Source: an uncultured bacterium
Lineage (GTDB): Bacteria > Bacillota > Clostridia > Oscillospirales > CAG-272
Assembly: GCA_945920215.1 (NCBI GenBank)
Contig: CAMEJM010000002.1
Coordinates: forward strand, 82,760 to 140,460
Direction: 5' to 3'
Length of the DNA: 57,701 nt
Below, one piece after another: positions 8,039 through 16,781 of this stretch. Under the pieces are notes generated by a model. The model saw nothing but the letters and a program-made list of their open reading frames with translations, was not told the origin of the DNA and did not search any database. Both the position numbers and the translations under genes were made by a program. Every line of letters starts with the position of its first letter. The stretch's first letter is position 1.

Positions 8039-9168
8039 TTTCCCTCCATCAGGGCAGCGCCGCTCAGTTCGGAAAACCTCTTTTCATAGACGACTCCCGC
8101 ATAAAGCTCGTCTGCCTTTTCCTGTATCTGTTTGCTGTACAGTTCCTCACGCCACAGCTCGACAATGATTTGCCGTAACTGGGGCTCGTCAAGTGGCGCG
8201 GTGCCTTTGCTCATGCCGTAGAGGATGTAACAGCCGTCATCCGTTTCGATGATGTCGCTGATTTCTCCCTCTTGTATGGAAAAAATCGTATCGTAAAGCG
8301 TCTCGCTGTAATCGCGGTCGGCGGAGTATTTGCCGATCCATATCCCGTTGTCGATCTGGCTGTCGGACGCCAGAGAGGAAACCGAGGAATAGGAGCGGGA
8401 GAATGCCACTTTGACAAGTTCTGCATAGTTGCCGTTTGCCGCTATCATTTTATCGCGGATTGTGACCATGGTGTTATGTACCGCCGCACGCTGCTCCTCC
8501 GGCGTGTCTCCGCCGAGGGCGCCGAAGGGAATGAACACGCGGTTGATATGCGCGTAACCGTCGCCCGAAAGAAACGCTTTCAGATCTTCTTCGGTCGGGG
8601 CGGCTTTCCCCTCCGCGCCGTTGACCGCCACATAACTGTACAGAGAGGACAGGCAAGCAGAGTAACGGTAAAGGAGCCGCCGCACCGCGTCGGTACAGTC
8701 ACTGTCGGCGAGCGCCTGCTTGTATGCTTTCACAGAGCCGTAGCCCTCGACGGTTTGCCCGGCTATTTCGCCACCGTCAATGTCAGCCTTGATATATTCG
8801 TCCACGGTATCGTCGATATTGTCCCCCTCCGGGTCGATTCCCCAGGCGCGACAGATGTCGAATACGGCGTAAATATCGGAGATGTAGGCGAGAAAGTCCG
8901 CCTTTGCGGTTTCCCACAGCGCAGCGGCTTCTTCTCCCTGCCAGCGGCTGCGGTCGCCGCCGTCGTAGCGGTCAATGCGGCTCATGAATATAAACCGCAC
9001 CAGCTCATAATTGATTTCATATTCTCCCATCTTCGCAACCACAGTCCGTTCCAGGCGGGAGGATTTGATGGGAGAGTAGTAACCGTCTCCGCATGAGGCG
9101 AGAGACAGAAGTATGATACCGGTCAGCACCAGAGATGTAAGCGCGCGCGCAAACCATTTTTGTTTCAT
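8035..9168 (-). CDS. Lipoprotein, PrsA/SurA-like peptidyl-prolyl isomerase family
   Basis: 377 residues. Signal peptide with lipobox LASC at about residues 24-27, so anchored outside the membrane. The body follows the SurA/PrsA plan: helical N-terminal chaperone part (about 45-190, with VAKMGEYEINYELVRF), a parvulin-like middle (about 200-330: ending in SIQEGEISDIIETDDGCYILYG, close to the parvulin L-x-x-G-x-x-S-x-x-x-x-T-x-x-G-Y motif), then a helical tail. Expected role is folding of secreted proteins. Whether the isomerase site is active is unclear, since the family's key residues are only partly visible. Forms an ATGA-overlapping pair with the small gene downstream. Confidence 0.8.
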   Translation of the reverse strand: MKQKWFARALTSLVLTGIILLSLASCGDGYYSPIKSSRLERTVVAKMGEYEINYELVRFIFMSRIDRYDGGDRSRWQGEEAAALWETAKADFLAYISDIYAVFDICRAWGIDPEGDNIDDTVDEYIKADIDGGEIAGQTVEGYGSVKAYKQALADSDCTDAVRRLLYRYSACLSSLYSYVAVNGAEGKAAPTEEDLKAFLSGDGYAHINRVFIPFGALGGDTPEEQRAAVHNTMVTIRDKMIAANGNYAELVKVAFSRSYSSVSSLASDSQIDNGIWIGKYSADRDYSETLYDTIFSIQEGEISDIIETDDGCYILYGMSKGTAPLDEPQLRQIIVELWREELYSKQIQEKADELYAGVVYEKRFSELSGAALMEGK

Positions 9169-9336
9169 GGGATCATCCTGTTCCGTCAGAGTTATAGATA
9201 AAATATTTTAACGCGTATATATGAATATAATATGAACGAAAGATAAGCAGCAAATTCGACACGGGACTTTTCTTTTCGCGCGGGATGTGTTACAATGGTT
9301 CCGTCAAGTTATGTAAGACCCCCAAGGAGGATGAAA

Positions 9337-10275
9337 ATGGAAGACATTTATACCGTGGCGCTCTCGAAGGTGATTGCCGAGCTGTCGCTTGAGACCATCT
9401 ATCTGCCCGGCGAGGCGGAGAATATTCTGGTCAGCGTTGCCCGCGTCAACCGCCCGGGGCTACCGCTCGCCGGTTTCTACGATCACTATGAGAGGGAGAG
9501 AATACAGATCATCGGTAAGGTGGAGAAACTCTATCTTGATCAGCTCTGCGAAAAAGCGCGCGCCGAAAGTTTGGAAACCTTTTTCGCCACCCGTCCGTGC
9601 GCCGTCATCATCACCACCAATCAGGAGGTGTCGGAGCAGATGTGCGAGTGCGCGCGGCGCTTCGGCGTCCCGCTCCTGCGGACTTCCGTAAGCACCAGTG
9701 AGTTCATGGCGAACCTGATCGCATTCCTCAACGTGCAGCTCGCGCCCCGCATTACCCGGCACGGCGTGCTGGTGGAGGTATACGGCGAGGGGATCCTGCT
9801 GCTCGGAGACAGCGGCATCGGTAAGAGCGAAACGGCTATCGAACTGGTCAAGCGCGGTCACCGCCTGATTGCGGACGACGCGGTGGAGATCAAGCGCGTG
9901 TCGGGGAAATCTTTGGTCGGGCAGCCGCCGGAGATCATCCGCCATTATGTGGAGCTGCGCGGAATCGGCATTGTGGACGTGCGCCGCCTGTTCGGTATGG
10001 GCGCCGTCAAGGAAAGCGAGAAGATCAATCTGATCGTCAATCTGGAACCGTGGGTAGAGGGGAAAATGTACGACCGCCTCGGCATCGATGAGCAAAAGAC
10101 CGAGATTCTCGGCATTGAGGTGCCGTCCGTTGTCATTCCCGTGCGCCCCGGTAGGAACCTTTCCATTATCATCGAAATCGCCGCCATGAATAACCGTCAG
10201 AAGAAAATGGGCTATAACACCGCGCAGGAGTTCAACCGCCGCATGATGGAATCTATGGGCTTCGAGATGCCGTAA
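9337..10275 (+). CDS. hprK: HPr kinase/phosphorylase
   Basis: 312 residues. It phosphorylates and dephosphorylates HPr (and Crh) on Ser46 and so controls carbon catabolite repression. N-terminal domain about 1-125, catalytic domain about 130-305. Walker A is GDSGIGKSE; the downstream HRLIADDAVEIKR, the IEVRG-type signature seen here as VELRGIGIVDVRRLFG, and VRPGRNLSIIIEIAAMN near the C-terminus are diagnostic. Two close ATGs (9331, 9337) follow AAGGAGG; 9337 has the better six-base spacing. The lipoprotein upstream is divergent. No other PTS gene sits here except a distant HPr-like gene at 51407. Confidence 0.95.
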   Translation: MEDIYTVALSKVIAELSLETIYLPGEAENILVSVARVNRPGLPLAGFYDHYERERIQIIGKVEKLYLDQLCEKARAESLETFFATRPCAVIITTNQEVSEQMCECARRFGVPLLRTSVSTSEFMANLIAFLNVQLAPRITRHGVLVEVYGEGILLLGDSGIGKSETAIELVKRGHRLIADDAVEIKRVSGKSLVGQPPEIIRHYVELRGIGIVDVRRLFGMGAVKESEKINLIVNLEPWVEGKMYDRLGIDEQKTEILGIEVPSVVIPVRPGRNLSIIIEIAAMNNRQKKMGYNTAQEFNRRMMESMGFEMP

Positions 10276-10291
10276 GGCGGCACATATTTTT

Positions 10292-10343
10292 CTCCGTGGC
10301 ATAAGATGATATCGAACGGCGTAAATGCCGAAAATCCACGGAG
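10292..10343 (+). promoter_or_regulatory. Stem that buries the ribosome site of the 31-residue peptide gene
   Basis: CTCCGTGG at 10292-10299 is the exact complement of CCACGGAG at 10336-10343. The right arm contains most of the GGAGG ribosome site for ATG 10352. A small inner stem (CGGC/GCCG, 10317-10329) stacks inside. The structure would block initiation unless opened. Confidence 0.6.
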
Positions 10344-10351
10344 GTAACGAA

Positions 10352-10447
10352 ATGAATAACTGCTTTTGCCACATCTTTGATGACAATTGCACTTGGATTA
10401 TCATCCTGGCAATCATCATCGTATTCTGCTGCTGCTGCAATAACTGA
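10352..10447 (+). CDS. 31-residue Cys-rich single-span membrane peptide
   Basis: A very short gene with GGAGG at 10340-10344 and an ATG eight bases on. The product starts MNNCFCHIFDDNCTW, continues as one hydrophobic span (about residues 15-25, Ile-rich) and ends in FCCCCNN. Seven of 31 residues are Cys. Similar tiny Cys-rich, one-span peptides occur near sporulation or housekeeping genes in Clostridia, but I cannot name a family. It sits between hprK and a strong terminator, so it may be read from the hprK transcript, with translation limited by the upstream stem. Confidence 0.7.
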   Translation: MNNCFCHIFDDNCTWIIILAIIIVFCCCCNN

Positions 10448-10484
10448 GCAGGACGAGGACTATACGATGATATTACATCGTAGG

Positions 10485-10517
10485 GCAACGGGCGGCGTCA
10501 TGCCGCCCGTTGCTTTT
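10485..10517 (+). terminator. Terminator after the small peptide gene
   Basis: A perfect 12-bp stem (GCAACGGGCGGC at 10485-10496 with its complement at 10502-10513), 5-base loop, followed by TTTTATT. Confidence 0.9.
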
Positions 10518-10593
10518 ATTCTTTTCCGCGCACCGTATAAAAAGCGGGACGCCTGCATAGAGTGTAGCATGAAAGTGCGTGAGGTGAGACAGA

Positions 10594-11088
10594 ATGTTCA
10601 TTTATACGGTACGTGCGCAAAGCGTCAGGCTGCTGGCGGTGTTGGGGGTTGCTTTGTCACTGATGCTGGGGATCGCCCTGTTTGCGGACGCCGGCGGGAT
10701 TGAAGCCGTGCGGCGGGGCACAGGCGACGCTGTGGAAACCGTCAGCTTCGGCCGTATCCGCACGGACGAGGAACGCCTGTCTTTTCTCTCCTCGCTCGGC
10801 TGGCAAACCACCGGCACGGTTGTGGATGAGGAAACTTTCACTTTACCGGAGACTTTTGACCGCGTTCTGCTCGGCTATAATGAAATTCAGAAAGACCAGG
10901 GCTTGGATCTGTCACGGTACCGCAAAAAGAAAGTGACAAGATACACATATGAAATCACCAATTACGACGGATACGACGGAAAGGTGTACGCCAACCTGAT
11001 TGTCTGGCGGAACCGTGTGATTGCCGGAGATATCAGCTCCGCCGACCCGATGGGGTTCGTGCGCGGGCTGGAGAAGGCGGCGCCGTAA
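10594..11088 (+). CDS. DUF4830-type membrane-anchored protein
   Basis: 164 residues. One N-terminal membrane segment (LLAVLGVALSLMLGIALF, residues 14-31), then an extracytoplasmic domain. The domain carries LGWQT...VVDEETFTLPETFDRVLLGYNEIQKDQGLDLSRY, followed by KKVTRYTYEITNY and VYANLIVWRNRVIAGDI, which is the pattern I associate with DUF4830. That domain is of unknown function and widespread in Clostridia. ATG 10594 has GAGGTGA upstream. It is bracketed by terminators, so it is probably a single-gene unit. Confidence 0.8.
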   Translation: MFIYTVRAQSVRLLAVLGVALSLMLGIALFADAGGIEAVRRGTGDAVETVSFGRIRTDEERLSFLSSLGWQTTGTVVDEETFTLPETFDRVLLGYNEIQKDQGLDLSRYRKKKVTRYTYEITNYDGYDGKVYANLIVWRNRVIAGDISSADPMGFVRGLEKAAP

Positions 11089-11160
11089 TCGGCGGCACAA
11101 CGCCGGGGGCATTGCCAAGTCAAGCGCAACGCTTGATCGTATCATTCACCCGCCGTGAAA

Positions 11161-11192
11161 CAAAGCCGGGCGCTCTGCGCCCGGCTTTGTCC
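11161..11192 (+). terminator. Terminator after the DUF4830 gene
   Basis: A perfect 13-bp stem (CAAAGCCGGGCGC at 11161-11173 and its complement at 11177-11189) with a 3-base loop; only a short T-poor tail follows. Confidence 0.75.
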
Positions 11193-11223
11193 TGCTATAC
11201 CGAAAAAGAAAAAATCAAAATCG

Positions 11224-11252
11224 TTTACATTTTTCGGGTTTTTAAGTATAAT
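11224..11252 (+). promoter_or_regulatory. SigA-type promoter of the HtrA-like gene
   Basis: TTTACA (11224-11229), 17-base spacer, TATAAT (11247-11252), about 57 bases before the start codon. Confidence 0.8.
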
Positions 11253-11308
11253 TTAAGGTGATATCCTATAAACAAAACGACCAAGTTGTGAAAACAAAGG
11301 AGAAAACC

Positions 11309-12631
11309 ATGAAACAAACAAGAAGAATATCCGTTCTCCTGCTTCTGACGTTGGTGCTGACTCTTTGCGTCGGCGCGTTTTCCGGCTGTACCGTACTAAC
11401 CGCTGACGGCAGCACGGATACCGCCTCTCAGCAAGTCACCAATGTACAGATCGTAGAGGGGAGCATTCTTGTGACATACGCGGACGGAACCACGAAGAAC
11501 ATCGGTTCTGCCACAACAAACGTCAACAACAATACCATTACGATCAACGGGGGCGAAACGGAACAAAGCACGCTCGCGGTTTCCAAGGCGCTGCTCAGCA
11601 CGGTCGCCGTGCAATGCTCCTTCTCCCGCACGGTCCAGGGCGGGTTCTGGGGTTCCTCCTCTCAGCAGAGCTATACCTCCTGCGGCGCCGGTGTGATCTA
11701 CTATTTGGACAAGTCCGCCGGAAACGCCTATATCATCACAAACTATCATGTGGTGTATGACTCCGACAGCAACGCGGCAAACGGAATCAGCACGGAGATT
11801 GCCGTATTTCTTTGGGGCGCGCAGACCGGTATTCCCGCCACTTATGTGGGCGGCTCGTCCAATTACGACATCGCCGTGCTGAAGGTGCAGAACAGTGCGC
11901 AACTGAAGACAGGCGCGGCGGAAGCGGCGGATATTGCGGATTCCGACGCCATCTCCGTGGGGCAGAATGTGTATGTGGTCGGTAACCCGGAGGCAGAGGG
12001 TATTTCCGCAACCGCCGGCATTGTCAGCGTGGATTCCGAATACATCTATATGAGTGTGACCGATAGTACCGGCGCAACCTCAAAGAAGCCGTTCCGTGTG
12101 ATCCGGGTGGACGCGGCGGTGAACTCCGGTAACTCGGGCGGCGGGCTCTTTGACGCGAGCGGGCGCCTAATCGGGATTGTCAACGCCAAGATCCAGTCCG
12201 AGGAAGTAGAGAATATCGGCTACGCCATTCCGTCCAATGTGGCAAAGGCGATCGCGAAAAACATCATTGATTACGCCGCACAGGGAAAAACGAACGTGGT
12301 CCGCGCGATTGTAGGAATCACAGTGGGGATTTCGGACTCCCGTATGGTGTACGATACCGAAACGGGACTCGTACACATGGAGCAGACCGTTTATGTGTCC
12401 GATGTTACCGAAGGCACTCTTGCAAAGGATGCGGGCGTGCAGGTGGGTGACGTGCTGGTATCCATCAAGGTGGGCAGCGCGGAGGCGCAGGCCGTCAACC
12501 GGCAGCACCACATCATTGACGCAATGCTGGACGCGCGTGTGGGCAATACCGTGGAGCTGGTCGTTCTGCGGAACGGGGAGCAGGAAACGCTCACCATGAC
12601 CGTCACGGCATCTTGCCTGCAAGACTATTGA
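11309..12631 (+). CDS. HtrA/DegP-like trypsin-family protease, lipoprotein
   Basis: 440 residues. N-terminal signal with lipobox (FSGC near residue 28), so tethered outside the membrane. The S1C protease domain (about 80-325) shows the triad: His in NYHVVYD, Asp in NYDIAVLKV, Ser in NSGNSGGGLFD. A C-terminal PDZ domain (about 340-435) includes TLAKDAGVQVGDVLVSI. Expected role is degradation or folding control of damaged envelope proteins. ATG 11309 is preceded by AAAGGAG; an upstream in-frame codon at 11258 lacks a ribosome site. It has its own promoter and a terminator shared with the convergent AraC gene. Confidence 0.92.
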   Translation: MKQTRRISVLLLLTLVLTLCVGAFSGCTVLTADGSTDTASQQVTNVQIVEGSILVTYADGTTKNIGSATTNVNNNTITINGGETEQSTLAVSKALLSTVAVQCSFSRTVQGGFWGSSSQQSYTSCGAGVIYYLDKSAGNAYIITNYHVVYDSDSNAANGISTEIAVFLWGAQTGIPATYVGGSSNYDIAVLKVQNSAQLKTGAAEAADIADSDAISVGQNVYVVGNPEAEGISATAGIVSVDSEYIYMSVTDSTGATSKKPFRVIRVDAAVNSGNSGGGLFDASGRLIGIVNAKIQSEEVENIGYAIPSNVAKAIAKNIIDYAAQGKTNVVRAIVGITVGISDSRMVYDTETGLVHMEQTVYVSDVTEGTLAKDAGVQVGDVLVSIKVGSAEAQAVNRQHHIIDAMLDARVGNTVELVVLRNGEQETLTMTVTASCLQDY

Positions 12632-12726
12632 TTGTCCGATGCCGTCAGAGCGAAAGCGGTGGGGCGGGCGGCGATAGCCGTCGGTTTTACCGCATCGGCT
12701 TCGGGACTTGCCGATAATGCTATCAC

Positions 12727-12777
12727 AAAACCTCCTGTGGCAGTTTGCTTTCATTCTGCCATAGGAGGTTTGTTTTT
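12727..12777. terminator. Bidirectional terminator between the HtrA-like and AraC genes
   Basis: A 15-bp stem with one wobble (12728-12742 with 12757-12771), A-run on the left and TTTGTTTTT on the right, placed between convergent genes. Confidence 0.85.
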
Positions 12778-12792
12778 CAAAACATTGCGGGG

Positions 12793-13566
12793 TTATGCCT
12801 GCTCCGGGGCAGGCGCGGAAAGCGCCGTGACAGAGGCGGCGTAAGCGGTGGGGGAAAGCCCCACCTTTTTTTTGAAGATACGGGAAAAATAAGCGATATC
12901 GGAAAAACCGCACATCTCGGCAATGCTTTCCACCGAGCTGTGAGTGGTGCAACGCAGGGCGAGAAGTTTTTTTGCAGCTCGCAGGCGTAGGTCGCAGAGA
13001 TATTCTCCCGGCGTTTTACCCGTTTCTTTGGTAAACAGGCGGCGCATATGGTCGGAGCAATATCCTGCCGCTTCAAGGCAGTCTTCGATGCGCAAATCCG
13101 GGTCCGACATATTCTGCGTCAGAAACCGGACGATCTGCCCGACGCGGATATCCACGGGTCTCTGTTCGTTGCGGAGCAGCATCAGCTCCGCAAGTGCGTC
13201 GGTGAGCGTATCCAAAAACGGCTGTATGCGTTCCTTGTCCTTCCGGTGGAGCAGGGGATAGATCAGACCCATCAGAGAGGAGGCGGTATGCCCGGCGTCG
13301 TCCTGCCACAGGATGGGTTCGGCGTTCTCGGAAAAGGGGAAGTCCTCCACATGGAACCAGTAGTCGCGGTATTGCCCCTCCGAGACCTCCCTATGGTCGG
13401 TGGCGGGCGGAATGCAGATAATGCTGTACGGGTCAAAGGGGTGGACGTCGCCGCCGAAATCAATGGTGCCGTTTCCCTCCAGGATCGCCAGCACTTCCCA
13501 TGTGTCGTGCCGGTGCTTTTCCATCTTGCTTATCAGCGGAGATTTTCCGCCGTAGAGAATTTTCAT
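12793..13566 (-). CDS. AraC-family transcription regulator
   Basis: 257 residues. N-terminal cupin-type ligand domain (about 1-100: HRHDTWEVLAILEGNGTIDFGG is the typical AraC cupin stretch) and a C-terminal double helix-turn-helix (about 155-250), ending in FSDIAYFSRIFKKKVGLSPTAY, the signature of the second AraC motif. ATG 13566 follows AGGAGGGG; the open frame extends much further upstream without a start worth using. Divergent from the MATE exporter gene at 13801, with 234 bases between them, which makes that gene the obvious candidate target. Confidence 0.92.
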   Translation of the reverse strand: MKILYGGKSPLISKMEKHRHDTWEVLAILEGNGTIDFGGDVHPFDPYSIICIPPATDHREVSEGQYRDYWFHVEDFPFSENAEPILWQDDAGHTASSLMGLIYPLLHRKDKERIQPFLDTLTDALAELMLLRNEQRPVDIRVGQIVRFLTQNMSDPDLRIEDCLEAAGYCSDHMRRLFTKETGKTPGEYLCDLRLRAAKKLLALRCTTHSSVESIAEMCGFSDIAYFSRIFKKKVGLSPTAYAASVTALSAPAPEQA

Positions 13567-13800
13567 CTCTTTCCCCTCCTGTTTCGTTTGCAATTCATTT
13601 ATAACATACAGTGCCTGAAAAGGCAATAGGAAACGATGCCAATAAGTCGGAAAAATGCAAAAACATGTCGATGCAAAACATGGATTTTTATATGCGACGA
13701 CCGTATACTGTTTAGGCGTAAAGCACAGAGGGCAAAGAATCTGTATTCTCGCGTGCTTTGAAGAGAATGTCGCCCTACGGCGACATAGGAGGTCGGTTCT

Positions 13801-15165
13801 GTGAAAGACCTGACAAAGGGGACGCCCCTCAAACTGATTGTCGGATTTGCCGTTTCGCTTTTGGCGGCAAACCTGCTGGGGCAACTGTACGCGTTTGCGG
13901 ACAGCATCATGGTAGGGAGGCTTGTCTCCTCAAACGCCCTTGGCGCCATCAGCGCCACGAATCCGCTGATTGGGTTGATTACGACCCTCAACGGCGGGAT
14001 CGTCAACGGCTTTGGCATTTTATTGGGGCGGTATTTCGGCGCGTCAGATAGCCGCAAACTCCGCCGTGCCATGGCGAACGCATTGTACCTGACGGGCGCG
14101 ATTTCAGTATTCACCGTCGTGATACTGATGAGTCTGATGAATCGTTTGCTGATTTGGAGCAATACGCCGGCGGAGCTGCTGGATATGGCAGGTCGGTATG
14201 CCACAATCATCATTCTCGCTCAGCCGATTTCATTGTTCAGCGGGGTGTTGAGCGTTGCTTACCGTTCCCTCGGCGACAGCAGGACGCCGCTGTTCACCTC
14301 CATGGCGGGCGGCGCGTTGAATGTGTGTTACAATTTTCTGTTCATTGCGGTTTTTCGGTGCGGGATTGCCGGTGCGGCATACGGAACGGCGTGCTCCTAC
14401 GCAACCAATCTGCTGCTGAACGCTTGCTTTTTCCGTGCGCGTCTGCCAATGCTGCGTATCACGCCGGCGGACGCAAGGCCGGACTTCCGTGAAATGGGGA
14501 GACTGCTGTTCACGGGGCTCCCGATCGGTCTGCAAAACTCCATTACGAATATCGGGGTGATTATTTTGCAGAGCGCCGTCAACCGGCACGGGGCGGCTGC
14601 GATCACCGGGATTGCCACGGGAGATAAAATCGTGGCGCTTATCTGGACTATCATTCAGACGTTGGAGACAACATTGATTTTCTATGCTGCCCAAAACCGG
14701 GGCGCGGGAAATTATGCGAGAATCCGACAGGGGGTGCGGCAGACCATGTTGCTGGCGATGGGGGTGGTCGCACTGCTGACCTTGGGTGTTTTCCTCGGAG
14801 GAAAGTATCTGTTTGTGCCGTTTGTGGGAAATGACGCGGAACTGCTGGACATTGCCGCGACATACGCCCATACGCATCTCCGCTTCTTTGCCTTCATGGT
14901 GCTTCTCGCTGTTTTACGCAGTGCAGTACAGGGAATGGGCTATACCTTTTCCACGGTGATTTGCGGTTGTATTGAACTTGGCTCGCGCATCCTGATCATC
15001 GGTTATGCGCAGGATTTGGAGACCCTGATACTTGCCAGCCCCGCGGCGTGGGTGCTGACCACCGCCTTTCTCGCCGTTCTGTATCCCGTGCTGTTGCACC
15101 GCTTGAAAAAGAAGCTGAACGGGTCGTGTGTCGGAAAAACGCTTTCTCCGGCAGCCGCGCGCTAA
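13801..15165 (+). CDS. MATE-family multidrug/toxin exporter
   Basis: 454 residues with about 12 hydrophobic spans, the standard MATE length and layout. It exports drugs or metabolites using a cation gradient. Landmarks: TPLKLIVGFAVSLLAANLLGQLY at the N-terminus, the D-S-I-MVGRLVSSNALGAIS stretch in helix 1-2, and a second-half repeat starting near FTGLPIGLQNSITNIGVIILQ. Starts with GTG 13801, with AGGAGG eight bases upstream. Divergent AraC regulator next door; terminator follows at 15256. Confidence 0.93.
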   Translation: MKDLTKGTPLKLIVGFAVSLLAANLLGQLYAFADSIMVGRLVSSNALGAISATNPLIGLITTLNGGIVNGFGILLGRYFGASDSRKLRRAMANALYLTGAISVFTVVILMSLMNRLLIWSNTPAELLDMAGRYATIIILAQPISLFSGVLSVAYRSLGDSRTPLFTSMAGGALNVCYNFLFIAVFRCGIAGAAYGTACSYATNLLLNACFFRARLPMLRITPADARPDFREMGRLLFTGLPIGLQNSITNIGVIILQSAVNRHGAAAITGIATGDKIVALIWTIIQTLETTLIFYAAQNRGAGNYARIRQGVRQTMLLAMGVVALLTLGVFLGGKYLFVPFVGNDAELLDIAATYAHTHLRFFAFMVLLAVLRSAVQGMGYTFSTVICGCIELGSRILIIGYAQDLETLILASPAAWVLTTAFLAVLYPVLLHRLKKKLNGSCVGKTLSPAAAR

Positions 15166-15255
15166 AAACGGTTTTCTCCATTTTCATTAAAACTTACACC
15201 TGCGGGAAAAGCTATTTTGCTCCGCAAACGGTGTGTTTTTCTCCCACATCAAAAT

Positions 15256-15297
15256 AAGCCCCTTGGCGTACTGCCAAGGGGCTTGTCATTCTTTTTT
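15256..15297 (+). terminator. Terminator after the MATE gene
   Basis: Stem AAGCCCCTTGGC (15256-15267) with its complement at 15273-15284, 5-base loop, then a T-rich tail with seven Ts. Confidence 0.92.
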
Positions 15298-15334
15298 TAT
15301 ATCAGCCCGTTTTTGTAAAATCCCTGTACACCTA

Positions 15335-15363
15335 TTGACAAGCGAGCGATTTGAGAATATAAT
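15335..15363 (+). promoter_or_regulatory. Promoter of the TetR-ABC operon
   Basis: Consensus TTGACA (15335-15340), 17-base spacer, TATAAT (15358-15363). The AT-rich stretch just downstream (15364-15395) is a plausible place for TetR autoregulation, though I see no clean palindrome there. Confidence 0.88.
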
Positions 15364-15484
15364 AACAAACGATATATAACAAATGTAATTTATCGGTTGG
15401 TTTCTCAAGAGAGAATACGGCGCGGAGCCGACAGAAGCGGGTAAACCGCGAAAGTCCGCACCGGAAACGGAGGGAGGGAACGAC

Positions 15485-16066
15485 GTGCCGCCGAAAAGAA
15501 AAATCACCCGCGAGGAGATTACCGAAGCCGCCCTTTCGCTGTTGCGCGAGCGGGGAGAAGCCGCTCTGAACGCCAGAGATCTTGCGGGCAGGCTGGGCTG
15601 TTCCACACAACCCATTTTCTCCAATTTTGCCTCCATGGAGGAGTTGCGCGGAGAGGTGATCAAGGGGGCTTACAAGCGGTATTGCGCCTATCTCGAACAG
15701 GATGTGAAAAGCGGAGAGTATCCGCCTTTCAAAGCGAGCGGCATCGCGTACGTACGTTTCGCGCGCGAGGAGCGTGAAATGTTCAAGCTGCTTTTCATGC
15801 GGGACCGCTCGGCAGAGTCGCCGGAAGCGGTCAACCCGGAGGCAGAGGCTCTGATTGATCTGATTGCCGCCGGGACGGGGCTCGACCGCGAGACGGCGCG
15901 GCGCGTGCATCTGGAAATGTGGGTGTTCGTCCACGGGATCGCCACCATGATCGCCACTTCCTACCTCGACTGGCAGATTTCCGACGTCAGCCGGATTCTG
16001 TCGGAGGTGTATCTGGGCGTTACAGAGAAAGTAAGCAAGGAGAACAAGAAGCATGAACGCAATTGA
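15485..16066 (+). CDS. TetR/AcrR-family repressor
   Basis: 193 residues. N-terminal helix-turn-helix (about 10-55: ITREEITEAALSLLRERG, then ARDLAGRLGCSTQPIFSNFASMEEL) and an all-helical ligand domain. First gene of an operon with an ABC ATPase and permease, which it overlaps by 14 bases, so it likely senses the exporter's substrate and controls the operon. Starts at GTG 15485 after GGAGGG. The ligand domain (MFKLLFMRDRS...HGIATMIATSYLDW) resembles the WHG-type TetR C-terminal domain. Confidence 0.9.
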   Translation: MPPKRKITREEITEAALSLLRERGEAALNARDLAGRLGCSTQPIFSNFASMEELRGEVIKGAYKRYCAYLEQDVKSGEYPPFKASGIAYVRFAREEREMFKLLFMRDRSAESPEAVNPEAEALIDLIAAGTGLDRETARRVHLEMWVFVHGIATMIATSYLDWQISDVSRILSEVYLGVTEKVSKENKKHERN

Positions 16067-16781
16067 AATCAGAGGTCTGACCAAGCAGTATAAAGACGTC
16101 CGCGCCGTTGACGGGCTGGATCTCGATATCCGATACGGGGAATTGATTTCCCTGCTCGGCATCAACGGTGCGGGAAAAACCACGACCATCAAAATGCTGT
16201 CCTGCCTGACCCGTCCCACCGCGGGCGATGCGCGCCTGATGGGAAACAGCATTCTGACAGACAGTGAAGGGGTGAAAAAGATCATCGCCGTCTCCCCGCA
16301 GGAAACGGCGATCGCACCCAACTTGACGGTGCTCGAGAATATGCAGCTGATGGCGGGAGTCCACGGTTTTTCCAACGGGGAGGAGCCGCAGAAGATCGCT
16401 GCGCTTTGCGAGACGTTCGGTCTGAATACCGTGCTGAACAAGCGCGCGAAAAAACTGTCCGGCGGGTGGCAGAGGCGCCTGAGTATCGCCATGGCGCTGG
16501 TCTGCGAGCCGCAGATTCTGTTCCTTGACGAGCCGACGCTCGGCTTGGATGTGGTGATCCGCCGGGAGCTGTGGGACGTCATCCGCGCTTTGAAAGGAAA
16601 AATGACAATCATTCTTACCACGCATTACATGGAGGAGGCGGAGGCGCTCTCCGACCGTATCGCGGTCATGCGTGCGGGGAAAGCCGTGTTTGTCGGTACA
16701 GCCGAAGAAATGATTGCCGCCGCGGGTGCTGACAGTTTTGAGGACGCGTTCGTCCGTCTTGTAAAGGAGGAAAAGAAATGA
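16053..16781 (+). CDS. ABC transporter ATP-binding protein (ABC-2 / drug-export type)
   Basis: 242 residues. Walker A GINGAGKTTT near residue 40, signature KLSGGWQRRL near 135, Walker B ILFLDEPTLGLD near 155, and the H-loop TTHYMEEAE. The order and the N-terminal IEIRGLTKQYKDVRAVDG are typical of the DrrA/NatA-like subfamily that powers export. It overlaps the TetR gene upstream and the permease downstream (ATGA at 16778-16781). Substrate unknown; antibiotics, lipids or peptides are all possible. Confidence 0.93.
   Translation: MNAIEIRGLTKQYKDVRAVDGLDLDIRYGELISLLGINGAGKTTTIKMLSCLTRPTAGDARLMGNSILTDSEGVKKIIAVSPQETAIAPNLTVLENMQLMAGVHGFSNGEEPQKIAALCETFGLNTVLNKRAKKLSGGWQRRLSIAMALVCEPQILFLDEPTLGLDVVIRRELWDVIRALKGKMTIILTTHYMEEAEALSDRIAVMRAGKAVFVGTAEEMIAAAGADSFEDAFVRLVKEEKK

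Noticed and set aside
13567-13884. N-terminal extension of the AraC gene up to base 13884
   Set aside because: The extension is unlike any AraC protein, has no ribosome site, and crosses the promoter area of the divergent MATE gene, while ATG 13566 has AGGAGGGG.
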